Source: Diphasiastrum complanatum (Eukaryota > Streptophyta > Lycopodiopsida > Lycopodiales > Lycopodiaceae). Taken from it: a DNA stretch of 64,000 nt. Every line of letters begins with the position of its first letter. The first letter of the stretch is position 1. The notes below the pieces were generated by a model. It was given only the letters and a program-made list of their open reading frames with translations. It made no database searches and was not told the DNA's origin. The stretch is taken from the NCBI GenBank assembly GCA_029204225.1, contig CM055104.1, forward strand, positions 38,744,527 to 38,808,526, given 5' to 3'. Positions 1-13,169 of the stretch are shown piece after piece. The translations under genes were made by a program, and so were the position numbers.

Positions 1-851
1 CCCCTACTGCCACTACCCCCTCTACTCTTTCTTCCTCCTCTCCCTCTTTCACCCCTTCATCTTCATCCCCCCCATTGTCTCCGTCTCTTTCAACTGAATT
101 TTTATCTGGTTTCCCCCGTATCATTGATTCTCTTCATGAGGACAATGCATCCTTGCTTGCGATCATCAAGAAACAAGCATTCCAAATCTCCACTCTGGAG
201 AACACGATCTTAGCCCTACAGGGCAAAGTTGGTATTCTTGAGGTTGATGTTACTTACCTCAAGAATGAACTGGAATCAGATGAAGAAGAAGAAGAAGAAG
301 GAAGCGACAATGCAGATTCAGAGGACAAAACAAAGCAGCTACAAGAATGGGTTCACTCCTTGGAGCAACAACTTCAGCAATCTAAGAGTTCTTGGGCCGA
401 CGTGCTCAAGGGTTCTAAGCAAGTTATTTCTGAATCTATTCGAGAACATCAAAAACGAGATCTCAAAGCCCTCAATGTCAGGGTTAGGGGAGCTTCTTCT
501 TTTGCGGGTAAGGACCTCGTGGCTGAGGCAAATGCTTTCATTCATTCCACCTTTGGTCTCAAAGAGGATGTCATATCTGCTGCTTGGGTGGGTAAGCTCC
601 AACCCACCACAGTGTTTCTGCGATTCAAGGATGCTTTGCTTCGTCAAAAGGTTTTGCGTAAAAGAGGCTGCCTGAAGGGGTCTACTATTTTTATGGATGA
701 AGACTTGACGCCCATTCAATGGACTGAGAGAAAGAAAATTATTGCAGATGCTAAGGTCAATGGTTTCCGGACTCTCTTTCGAGACGGACGCCCAGTCTTG
801 GTTAAAATTGCAGAACCTAAAATTTCAGATTCTTCTCCCTCTCCTACGTGA
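1..851 (+). CDS. LINE ORF1-like nucleic-acid-binding protein, open at the left edge
   Basis: The reading frame is open from base 3 to the TGA at 849-851, so at least 282 codons are intact and the true start lies left of the window. The translation begins with a Ser/Pro/Thr-rich stretch. A heptad-like coiled coil follows (around bases 120-400, including an acidic Glu run), then an RRM-like segment and a C-terminal region with FMDEDLTPIQWTERKKII. Plant L1-type LINE ORF1 proteins have this order (coiled coil, RRM-like, C-terminal domain) and bind element RNA as trimers. The same C-terminal motif recurs as YMDDDLTNTQWSARKKII in the LINE at 11640. No ORF2 follows: 3' UTR and a (CT)n tail come directly after the stop. 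The family assignment is inference from the motif and context. Confidence 0.65.
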   Translation, partial: PTATTPSTLSSSSPSFTPSSSSPPLSPSLSTEFLSGFPRIIDSLHEDNASLLAIIKKQAFQISTLENTILALQGKVGILEVDVTYLKNELESDEEEEEEGSDNADSEDKTKQLQEWVHSLEQQLQQSKSSWADVLKGSKQVISESIREHQKRDLKALNVRVRGASSFAGKDLVAEANAFIHSTFGLKEDVISAAWVGKLQPTTVFLRFKDALLRQKVLRKRGCLKGSTIFMDEDLTPIQWTERKKIIADAKVNGFRTLFRDGRPVLVKIAEPKISDSSPSPT

Positions 852-1010
852 GAGATGTTTTGAGCTACGGCCATTTATTTCCTCTCCTGCATGAGAGATG
901 AGCTTTCTTTACATAGCGATTTATGTTTTACGTTTTAGTTTTAGTCTAAGTTTTTCGGTTGACGGCATCGCCCCGTTCGAGTTCCATTTACTCAGTTGTA
1001 CTACCTCTTC

Positions 1011-1155
<145 letters not shown>

Positions 1156-1314
1156 TTGCACGGAGCAAACCATTTCTAACTAACCATTCAAATTTCACAG
1201 AGCTAACCATTTGTAAGCCACCATAATAAACTAGCCAACACACGAATAAACTGTAAAAAAATATATACATCTCATCTGATGCCAGTATACATGATAGTCT
1301 GTGTGTATAAATAT

Positions 1315-4734
<3,420 letters not shown>

Positions 4735-4961
4735 TAAGCACGCAAATCTAATATCTCTCTCTCTTCTCCTAAACCCCAAACCCAAGCACGCAGACCCTAA
4801 ACCCTAAACTCACACACACACACACACACACCATGTCTCGTACACGCGCGCACACACACAAATCCTCTCTCTCTCTGTCACTCTCACTCTCTATCTCTTC
4901 CTCTCTCTCTCACACACACATCTGTGCATACACAAATCAACTAACCCACACACACCCCATA

Positions 4962-4964
<3 letters not shown>

Positions 4965-5023
<59 letters not shown>
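4965..5023. repeat. (CT)n microsatellite
   Basis: About 29 CT units between the CA-rich 5' region of element A and its subterminal array. Confidence 0.9.
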
Positions 5024-5026
<3 letters not shown>

Positions 5027-5039
5027 TCTCAGGCTTTTG

Positions 5040-5212
5040 CGGACTGTTCCGTTGCCCGGGGCCCAGACGCATCCGCGTCCGGACACTGGACGTGTCCTCT
5101 AGACGCGTCCAGAAAAAAATTCCAATTTTTTTTTTTGGACGCGTCCAACCCCACGTCCGGGTCCGGGCGTCAGACGCGGACACGAAAAGCCCGTGTCTGG
5201 CCTGGACCCTCA

Positions 5213-5214
<2 letters not shown>
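5040..5214 (-). repeat. Subterminal array of element A (GGACGCGTCC words)
   Basis: A CpG-rich stretch holds the palindrome GGACGCGTCC at 5138-5147, a near copy at 5102-5110, and many GACGC, GTCC and GGAC half words. It ends in GGACCCTCATG at 5214 beside (TA)n. Dense short subterminal words at the ends of hAT elements are known transposase-binding sites (for example in Ac); that role is inferred here. Confidence 0.55.

Positions 5215-5216
<2 letters not shown>

Positions 5217-5249
<33 letters not shown>
5217..5249. repeat. (TA)n between elements A and B
   Basis: About 16 TA units lie exactly between the end of element A (5214) and the first base of element B (5250). An 8-bp TA-rich target duplication would be invisible in it. 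Confidence 0.9.
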
Positions 5250-5251
<2 letters not shown>

Positions 5252-5340
5252 TAGGTCCCGCGGTACTGGGTACCGCGGATCCCGGTACCGCGGGACCATA
5301 CTGGTACCGCGATACCATGATGGTACCGCGGTACCACAAT
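5250..5340 (+). repeat. Left terminal and subterminal repeats of element B
   Basis: The terminal CATAGGTCCC is followed by five GGTACC palindromes, alternating with CCGCGG and GGATCC-like words. These are probably transposase-binding sites by analogy with other hAT elements. Confidence 0.6.
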
Positions 5341-5620
5341 ATAATAATATATTTATTATTTAATATTTTTTTCAATTTTTTTTTACCTAAACCTACCCGC
5401 CCCCCTCGCATTTCCTCTGAAATTTTTTTGCACCCTCTCCGCCCTGCCATCGCTACTGGTTTTTCTTGCCTGCCTTTGATTCCTTGCGTCGCCCATCACC
5501 CACGCAACGCCCTGCCTTGCATCTGATTTCCTTTGCCCTGCATTCGCCCATTTTCAGCGTCTCTCCAACAGTGAACCCTGCTGTTTTTTTTCCAGCAATC
5601 CATCCCTCATTTCATCTGCA

Positions 5621-8600
5621 ATGGTGCAATCCGACCTTTCCGGTCTGTGGGACGAGGTAGACATTGTCAGGCGGGTTGCCGACAAGGCCAACAAGACCGG
5701 TCAGAAGATCGTGCGCTGCTGATACTGTCTTGTCGAGTTTGCTGCATCCCTCACTCGCCTTAAAGGCCATCTGCTCGGTGCACGCGCCAAAAATGGTGCC
5801 ACCTTGAATGCTGCCCCTTGTGGCAGCATGACCGTCCCCGACAGGCAGCGACTACTGGACACCTACGGGCCGCGGCTCGTGGTAGGGGAGAACACCATTT
5901 CGGAGGGCATTCTCCGATTTTGCACCACTCCTTATGTGACTAACCCAGAGTTGCTGCCTGCTTGGCTGGCACGCACGAGGAGAGGGAGTGCATCCTCCTC
6001 CGGTCCCTTTGCCCCTCAGACAGTTCTGCCTCACGCACTCCCATCTGCTCAGATTCCGGTGGATCCCGTCCCATCGCGTTCGACAGTTGCCACTGCGGTT
6101 CCACCACCACCCACTGTTGCTCGCACTCCACCAGTCTACGACTTTCTCATGGACTCTCCGCCACCCGAGCAGGCTTAGGATGGTGCTGGGCGGGCCTTCG
6201 AGGATGTGGAAGAGATCCCTTCTTCCTTCCCTTCCCATCCGAATGACCTCCTCAGCCAGCAGTTTTCGTACCCCATGCCAAGTGCAGGGCCCAGCTTCTA
6301 CAGATGGTTGCCAGTGATCTTTGGGGTGCCAGTACATTTCCGCACACTGAGGATGGGGAGCACTTTTCTTCCACGGTGAGGGGAGACCAGTTCTGGAGGG
6401 ATGCACAGACATTGTCAGGACTGCTTCGACCACTCTACATTGTGCTCCGCATGGCTGACAGCGAGGGGTCGACACTTGGACTGGTGTATGAGCTCATGGA
6501 CCGGATTGGACAGTTCCTGCAGTTGCCCATCTTGCAGCCAGAGAGGTAAGCGGTACAGTGTTGCAATTGACCTTTATCTTTTTAGTACTTGCTAGTTTGT
6601 TTTTCTGTCAGTGTTAAGCTTTTTCGTAATGCCCTAAACCACATGCCCCTCACCTGCAGGATGACAGAGCTGAAGTTCGTATGGGAGACGCGGTGGAACT
6701 ACTTCCACAGGAGTATCCACAGCGTTGCACACATGCTGCATCCCCTCTTCCTCTCTTCGACACAGATCGCAGACAGAGAGCTCGAGGCCGATTGGCTTCA
6801 GTACATTCACAGGGTGGGTCCACACATAGGTTTGGATCCTATCAGGCTCATGGAGGAGCTCGCTGCATTTCGTTTCGGCATGGGCACATTCGGCCACCCG
6901 GCTGCCCAGGATCCAGAGAAGAGGCAGCTTCCCATTACCTGGTGGACCATGTTCGGTAACACATACCCATCTATACAGCGTCTTGCACTGCGTGTCCTTT
7001 CTCAGGTATGCATCTCATTTTATCCTCCATTTTTTGTGTTTCGTTGAAGTTTCACCTCTGCCACAATGTGCTGAAATATTTCAATGCACGCACCACAGGA
7101 CTGTGCTGCCTCCGTGTGTGAGCGTAATTGGAGCACATGGGCACTGATTCACACGAGGAGAAGGAACCGGTTGTCAGTGAGTCAGTTGGAGTGGTTGGTG
7201 TTCTGTAGCACCAACGCACGTCTCGCCAGGAGGCTTCCGACCATTACGAGCGCATTGCAGGTGATAAGCTAATCTTTCATAGCATGTTGGTTGACTCTTG
7301 GTATGTTGGTTTCATTTCTTGATAAAGTTGTCTCTCTGACATGCAAATTTTAAACCTTGCAGACGAAGATATCCGATTTGGAGCGCCAGGTTGACTTGCC
7401 TACGGACAGCACCCATCCCATGCCTGCAGATGACCTGGGCACACAGTTGATGGCAGAGAGAGCTTGCCGAGATGAGAGAGAGAGAGAGCTTGGGCTTGAG
7501 CACAGAGAGCCCCCATTGTATGAGGCAGATGAGCCAGTGTCAAAGGATGAGCATGATGAGGATGAGCCCATTCGGGTTGTGTTTGCCAGACCAGAGAGGG
7601 ATGAGGCAGATTATACAGGTGCAGGGCACAAGCCACGGGCAGGGGTCACAGGTGCATCACAAGGCAGAGGTGGGACACATGGCACAGGTTATACCGGCAG
7701 ACAGGCAGGGCACACAGGGGGGGGCAATGGCGTACCTACCTATGTCGACATGATGGAGGAGGCTCTTGATAGAGGGCAAAGTGGTTTAGATGCCGGTCCC
7801 GCAGATGTTTGGATGCGTGCGGCACAGAGTCATGGCCGTTACTACGACAGCACACCAGAGGAGGCACCTGATGACTTTCATTGCACAGATTGGGAGGCCA
7901 TGCAGGGTCTACAGGGTGCACATGATGAGGCACGGGATGAGGCTTGGGTTGATTCAGGGGTTGGTGCACAGGATGATTCAGAGGTTGGTGCACAGGATGA
8001 TTTAGAGGCTGGTGAACAGGATGAGTCCCAGAGCCCAGAGCATTTGTATTCGGATGCCCAGCTGGCCGACTTGGTTGCCACATTGGATTCAGAGGCCCAG
8101 CAGATGCCGAGTGTCAGGGCGCCCCCATCATCTCTTGCCAGCATGCCATACACAGAGTCCCAGCCAGAGCAGCCGCATGAGGTGCCTACAGTTCCTCCAG
8201 CTCCTCAGAGGGTGTATGTGCGTCGCACAGCTCCTCCAGTGCCACTGATGCCATTTAGGCCTGCAGCCCCTCCATCGTCGTCCACTTCTGCAGCACCAGG
8301 TCTCCATGGCAGGCCACCATCTGTGCCCAGGTTTTCTCTTGCAGCGCCCACATCCACAGTGGCTCCTCCAGTGGCAGCACCCACGTCACATCCTCCTCCT
8401 TTGGTAGCACCCAGGATGTACCAGTACCGGCCACCACAGCGCCCCTTTCAGTACATATCGCCACTGTACTCGCCTCCTGCACAGCCCGTTCCTCCACCTG
8501 CAGCAGCCCCACGGGCACACACTCCACGAGCTCATCCTCCTCGCTCAGTTGCACAGGGAGTTCCCTCTTTTGCTTCCCTATCCCAGCCGGCCTCAACTTG

Positions 8601-8985
8601 GGCCCAGCCTAGCCAGCCAGGTGATTTGCATGGGGGTGACGAGGCATTGACAGCTCCTCTTGTCCGCAAGAGACCAGGCAGGCCCAAGGGTGCACCGAAC
8701 AAGAAAGGCAAGGCACAGAAACTGCCAGGGAGGAGAGGACGACCACGCAGGGCTCCAGGTACAGGTAGAGGTGCAGTATCACAGCCAGTTGGAGCAGGTG
8801 TTGTTGGTTTGGCCTGCTTGGGGGCTGATGCGGAAGCTAATAGGGAGGATGAGGATGACGAGTCTTCCCCCTCGGATACACAGCCCATGCCAGTTCCAGA
8901 CAGGCAGAGATATCGGCTGCGAGAGTCAGCTCGGGGCCCTGAGTTGTCTCCAGAGCATTCGTCTGAGTCAGAGCCAGAGCATTGA
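5621..8985 (+). pseudogene. hAT transposase of element B, catalytic core missing
   Basis: The ATG at 5621 opens a BED-finger exon, broken by TGA at 5720-5722 between the two BED cysteines (C-stop-Y-C), with HL following. The frame then runs to a TAG at 6176. The DUF659 part with GWTD and DNA(S/T)N motifs is absent between about 6180 and 6300. Downstream exons look intact: to 6545 (LGLVYELMDRIGQFLQL), 6660-7005 (WETRWNYFHRSIHSVAHML; WWTMFGNTYPSIQRLALRVL), 7099-7260 (CERNWSTWALIHTRRRNRL, the hAT dimerisation block) and 7363-8985. The introns are GT-AG. The last exon holds about 540 open codons. It is rich in Asp/Glu, then Pro, then has AT-hooks (KRPGRPKG, GRRGRPRR). By homology this is a DNA-binding, dimerising remnant without nuclease residues. 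Confidence 0.7.
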
Positions 8986-9508
8986 TTGTGGCTCTGTTGT
9001 TTTAGTTTCAGTAGTTTGTCTCTAGCAGACGGTCTACCATTGTACTCAGATGATTTTTCACATTATATACAGTGTTTGGCCTACATTATTTGCTGCACAT
9101 TGTGCGTATGTCGCTCTGTACATGTGATGCTTTATTTTATGTCGAAGAATTCTATGTGCGTGTCTGAATCCTATTTTCATTTAATTTCGTTTGAAGTGAA
9201 TGCTAGCTTCACATATATGCACCTACATCATGAGCACAGCAATCACCCCAACAACCCAAACGACATTTCATAAACACATGTAATACATCTGCATTTAAAA
9301 AAATTACAGACATTGCATCTTACATGACCAGGCTCGCGTTGCACAAAAAACAACTATGTATATATTCAACCGTTGTATCAGGATAACATCACATATACTG
9401 TCATTTGTTTAAGCAGCCATCTAGTTATTTGCTGCACCATAAACTGCCGAAAACTACATAGCAACAGTCCGCCACATACGGCTGGACCTCATCTATTCTA
9501 AACATCCC
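8986..9508. other. Intergenic spacer between the two convergent genes of element B
   Basis: This AT-richer spacer would hold both 3' ends. No further coding signal was seen. Confidence 0.5.
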
Positions 9509-9913
9509 TCACTGATCCTCCACCGACTCCTCGCCCTCGTCTGGTGCATTGTTTTGTCGCTCTTGCTCTGCCTCCCGGTTAGCCCGAGCTGCCTCCTGGT
9601 TAGCCCGACGTCTGGCCGCCCTTTCCCTGACCATGATGAGCTGCCGTCGTGTGAAATTCATTTCGATCTGCTCATCCAGATCCAGCTCGACAGCGGGGAC
9701 AGGATCCACAGCGGGGGCGGGCTCCGGTTCCGGATTTCTCTGTCGAGTCAGTCGCAGCATCTCTCGGATATCTGCCTCTTGCTTCCGATGCCTCTCGTTG
9801 TGCCTTCGGATATCTTCCTCAAGCTTCCTCCTGGCTTCGCCCTCGGGCTTCGGTGGTATGCGCTTTGCCATCTCGATCGACCTTCTCCTCACAGCACTCT
9901 GGTCCTTGAACAC
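9509..9913 (-). CDS. Unknown charged 134-codon protein, convergent gene inside element B
   Basis: An intact minus-strand frame lies between the transposase stop and the right end of element B, transcribed toward the transposase. The translation is almost all charged: Arg/Lys/Glu-rich helices (LEEDIRRHNERHRKQE), a Pro/Glu-rich hinge (NPEPEPAPAVDPVPAVE), then a second helix (RRQLIMVRERAARRRANQEA) and an acidic tail. Met15 (MAKRIPPKPEGEARRK) is an alternative start at 9871. I recognise no domain. Some DNA transposons (for example Harbinger types) carry a second DNA-binding gene, so an accessory role is possible. A chance frame in GC-rich DNA cannot be excluded. Confidence 0.45.
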   Translation of the reverse strand: MFKDQSAVRRRSIEMAKRIPPKPEGEARRKLEEDIRRHNERHRKQEADIREMLRLTRQRNPEPEPAPAVDPVPAVELDLDEQIEMNFTRRQLIMVRERAARRRANQEAARANREAEQERQNNAPDEGEESVEDQ

Positions 9914-10092
9914 CCTCTCACAGCACCCTGGCTCTCAAACAGCCTCTCACAGCCTGTCACCGACTCTCGCTTGCTCTCTCACTGTCTATCACTAGCCCTC
10001 TCACAGCCTCTGAAAATGCCGACCACAATGGCATTGTGAGTGCCTATTTATCCCCACAGCCTGATCGGCCATGTGGATCCCCATCATCCCTC

Positions 10093-10281
10093 CATGTGCC
10101 TCTGTACCTGCCCCCATGTGATGCTCCCCCCTGTGTTGGTCTCCCATTGGGCCCATGGTCTGCTCACCCACAATGCCCATGTGCCTCTGTACTTGCCCCC
10201 ATGTGATGCTACCCCCCTGTGTTGGTCTCCCATTGGCCCCTCGGTCTGCTCACTCGCAGTGCCCATGTGCCACTGCAACAG
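10093..10281 (+). repeat. 85-bp tandem repeat, 2.2 copies, in element B
   Basis: Units beginning CATGTGCC at 10093, 10178 and 10264 (partial) are about 90% alike. They lie upstream of the minus-strand ORF and next to the right end, so they could be part of its promoter region. Confidence 0.75.
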
Positions 10282-10420
10282 TCCCCTGCATCATGTACTT
10301 TACCCTCTTTTTTTACACCCAGAACCCCCTTTTTTTACTTTTTTTTGTCCTTTTTTGGTAGTTAATATGCAAAAAAAAATTACTAAAAATATATTAAAAA
10401 ATAAAAAAAAATATTAAAAA

Positions 10421-10522
10421 TGGTACCGCCCTGGTACCGTGGATCCCAGGGCGGTACCGTATCGGCGGTACCACTGATATGGTACCGACGGTACCATACC
10501 AGCGGTACCAGAGGGTACTATG
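10421..10522 (-). repeat. Right terminal and subterminal repeats of element B
   Basis: Seven GGTACC words in about 90 bp end in GGGTACTATG. Short A/T runs precede the array. Confidence 0.6.
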
Positions 10523-10536
10523 ATATATATATATAT

Positions 10537-10618
10537 CATAGTTGCACAGAATCGCGTTTCTGGGAGGAGACATTTCGGAAACCGCGTTTCTGAGAAACGC
10601 GTTTCTCCTCCCAGAATC

Positions 10619-10622
<4 letters not shown>
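10537..10622 (+). mobile_element. C-type hAT end (86 bp) between two (TA)n tracts
   Basis: It starts CATAGTTGCACAGAATCGCG, immediately after 14 bp of (TA)n that follow element B. It contains GAATCGC, GTTTC and GAAACGCGTTTC words and can fold on itself (CTGGGAGGAG...CTCCTCCCAG). It aligns with the left 75-85 bp of the element at 63188 and resembles the left end at 17849. The rest of the element is missing: (TA)n starts at about 10625. Confidence 0.55.
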
Positions 10623-10624
<2 letters not shown>

Positions 10625-10670
<46 letters not shown>

Positions 10671-10671
10671 G
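10625..10671. repeat. (TA)n microsatellite
   Basis: About 23 TA units between the C-type end and element D. Confidence 0.9.
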
Positions 10672-10718
10672 AAAAATAGCTTATGGCTGAAATTTTTTTA
10701 GGGGATCAATGGTCACAC

Positions 10719-11621
10719 CTTAGTTGCCCATTCCGCAACGGAACGTGGTCCAAAACGCATTCCATTCTGGAACGGGACCCTCAGAAAAAATATAAAAAAA
10801 TACGTTTTTTTACAAAGGAAAAAAAAACCATATCCTGAGCTCTCAACCTTAGAATTCAGAATGATCTAAATCATACGATGAATCTACCTCGTTCTCTACC
10901 TGAGTAAATCTAGCTTTGAGTCAGATTAATTTGGTTCTAGTTTAACTATCTACCAATGGAAGAATTATCTCTATTTCTACATGTGTCTGATCAGTAGCTC
11001 TATTTCTATAGAGTGATTGTGTCTTAATAATAAACCACAAGTAATTCCAATTTCTATTTAGAATGATTCTTGCCTGATCCATTCAGTAGCTCTAAACCTT
11101 AGTTTAGAGTGATCCAAATCTTGCCTGAAACTATAATAATCATAGTAGCTCTGAATCTTAGTTTAGAATGATCCTCTGAACACAATCCATGACTAAATGT
11201 ATATAAATACATCATCCTATAAACAGGTATCTCTGAAAATGCACTCAACACTCTATCTCACATAGATTAAAATTAACAATGAGAACTATAGTGTTCTTTC
11301 GCACCTAATCAAAACTAGTCTCCAACTCTATCAGTACAGGTCCTTCATGATCCACCATAGATTGGATCCAAATAGATATTAGTTTTAGTTTGATAGATAT
11401 TAGTTTTGCAGAAGTCGTGGGCCAGCAGGGTCATACATCTGCCATAGTTTTAGTTTGCAGGGTCCATGGTGGATATTATCTATTTGACTGTTGGTAGATC
11501 TTTGATAGATATTAGTTTTGCCGAAGTCATGGGCCAGCAGGGTCAGATATTGAATTTTTTATAATTACATTAACTCGTTCTGACCCAGTACATTCCGGAA
11601 CGTACGGAACGGGCTTCTAAG
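10719..11621. mobile_element. Non-autonomous DNA transposon D (about 0.9 kb), TTCCG/GGAACG ends
   Basis: The left end CTTAGTTGCCCATTCCGCAACGG and the inverse of the right end CTTAGAAGCCCGTTCCGTACG match at most of the first 18 positions. Further TTCCGGAACG and GGAACG words lie inside both ends. The interior is AT-rich with no coding frame. It has repeated CTCTGAATCTTAGTTTAGA-like lines (11040-11170) and a duplicated GTGGGCCAGCAGGGTCA-like segment at about 11400 and 11520. The right end is followed by (TA)n. No clear target duplication was seen. Confidence 0.55.
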
Positions 11622-11639
11622 ATATATATATAGGCCAAA

Positions 11640-11987
11640 AAAGCTTTTAACATTAGAGTAAAAGGCATTGCCAATGGTGGAAAACCGATAGAAGAAGCTA
11701 CGGACTTACTCGTTTCCAAGTTATCTCATGTGGCTGATGGTTTCGATACTGCATGGCGTAGTAAATTTGATGACAACGTTTTATTTATCAAATTTTGTTC
11801 TCTTCCACACCGCAATGCAATCCTTCGGCTTAGGGCAAAGCTTAAAGGCACTTTCATTTATATGGATGATGATTTAACAAATACTCAATGGTCGGCAAGA
11901 AAAAAGATTATCCGTGAAGCAAAAGAAAAAGGACAAAGGGCTGTTTTGATCGACGGCAAACCGAGATATTTCGACCTTTCACAATAG
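11640..11987 (+). pseudogene. LINE ORF1 C-terminal half
   Basis: The frame opens with IRVKGIANGGKPIEEATDLL and continues to YMDDDLTNTQWSARKKII, ending at TAG 11985-11987. It aligns along its length with the C-terminal third of the ORF1 protein at 1-851. The copy is truncated at the 5' side right beside element D. Confidence 0.65.
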
Positions 11988-12029
11988 GAACTCGGGGCCC
12001 CTGGGTATAGAAGTTGCCTGAGATCCCCT

Positions 12030-12827
12030 ACCACTTTGAGACTTGGCTTCTGGAATTGCAAAGGTTTTTTATCTTCATCATCGGCAGGAGACTTTGCTGA
12101 TTTTATTAGCAAATGTGACATTTTTTGGTTGGCTGAAACCCATGAGTCCTTATATCATCCTCTTCCACACATACAAGATTACTCTTGGCATTCTGCTTTT
12201 CGCGCATTTATGAGAGAAAAAACTTGTCGAGGATCTGGAGGAGTAGCTTGTTTATACAGAGACACCACTATTAAGATGGTTAAACAAGATCCATACGCTC
12301 ACTAAATAAGGTTACACATTATTGGGTCACTATTGGGATTACCTCAGGACATTTATATGGTTGTATGCTATTTCGCTCCACAGACTTCGGCGTTTGCTGA
12401 ATTTGGTGGGGACCCATTTCAGGCACTCTCAGACGATATTGCTACCTTTTCTCAACAGGGTGACATTTTATTGGCAAGAGATTTCAACGCCCGCACAAGC
12501 TCCAGACAGATGGAATTTCATGCAGATACAGATTTTCTCAGGATTCACCCTTTGGATATGGGACTAGATCAGGTATCACAGGATGCATACACTCCAGCTA
12601 CATCTTTTGGGGAGTAGTTGCTCACTCTTGCAGTGACACATGCTCTTGCCATCTTGAATGGCCTCACACCGTGGCCTTCCTCATCAGCATATACATGTTA
12701 TCCTCATGGAGGGGGACAGTGTGTAGTTGACTACTTTATTGGATCACCTACCTTGATCCCTCACATCTCTGATTTCTCCATTACACCTCCTACCATTTCC
12801 GATCACTTAGCAATACGTGTGGTCTGA
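12030..12827 (+). pseudogene. LINE ORF2 endonuclease domain, broken
   Basis: Apurinic-endonuclease-like (EEP) domain of an L1-type ORF2. Visible motifs are LGFWNCKGF, WLAETHE, VVCYFAPQT, LLARDFNARTSSRQ and VVDYFIGSP...TISDHLA, the usual order of catalytic Asn, Glu, Asp-Asn and Asp-His residues. D/N in LLA-x-DFNAR is present. In-frame stops at about 12303 and 12616 break the frame. The homologous domain on the minus strand at 25338-26276 is intact over most of this span. The domain stops at 12827, where inverted ORF2 sequence begins. Confidence 0.75.
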
Positions 12828-12834
12828 AAGCAAT

Positions 12835-13085
12835 ACATTGTCGACGATCACGGTGAAGGCGAAGGTCCCGAGAAAGGATATCTGACTCGTCCTCTGACAA
12901 AGTACCAGTCTCAGTGTCTGCTCTAGAGCGTCTCCTAGAGGAAAATGAGGTGATCTGGGTCTGCTGGGAGTCATGGTGTCCATGCTGATCTCTTTGACAA
13001 ATATCTCTACGGAGCAGGAACATCTCACGCAACATCAAAACAAAAATAGAAATAACATATCCGAATACTATGAACTGAACTGCAA
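12835..13085 (-). pseudogene. Inverted fragment of LINE ORF2 C terminus
   Basis: On the minus strand the segment reads MLREMFLLRRDICQRDQ, then SQQTQITSFSSRRRSRAD. This matches the ORF2 C terminus at 21218-22051 (EMSLLRQDLCQTAQ, SQITSFFSRWRSRPDAD). It is joined tail to tail with the plus-strand endonuclease at 12827 and is preceded (minus sense) by (CT)n. Confidence 0.6.
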
Positions 13086-13091
13086 GAACTG

Positions 13092-13094
<3 letters not shown>

Positions 13095-13167
<73 letters not shown>
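13095..13167. repeat. (GA)n microsatellite
   Basis: About 36 GA units adjoin the 5' side (minus sense) of an ORF2 fragment. Confidence 0.9.
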
Positions 13168-13168
<1 letters not shown>

Positions 13169-13169
13169 A

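Larger units (their letters stand above)
5250..10522 (+). mobile_element. hAT-like DNA transposon B (5.27 kb) with GGTACC ends
   Basis: The left end reads CATAGGTCCCGCGGTAC and the right end GGTACCAGAGGGTACTATG, giving an imperfect inverted repeat CATAG-T-CC. Both ends are flanked by (TA)n. Five GGTACC words lie in 5250-5340 and seven in 10421-10508. Inside are a spliced hAT transposase relic (plus) and a convergent 134-codon ORF (minus). A 777-bp relative with the same end design lies at 62361-63137. The absence of the catalytic core makes this copy non-autonomous. Confidence 0.7.

Noticed and set aside
4765-4810. Telomere-like repeat (CCCTAAA)
   Set aside because: Only two adjacent units with degenerate neighbours among other simple repeats; too short for an interstitial telomere.
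5092-5526. 144-codon frame across the A/B junction
   Set aside because: It runs through (TA)n and the subterminal arrays of two transposons; no coding sense.
8255-8888. Minus-strand frames (113 and 118 codons) under the last exon of element B
   Set aside because: Shadows of the 540-codon plus-strand frame with AT-hooks; no motif of their own.
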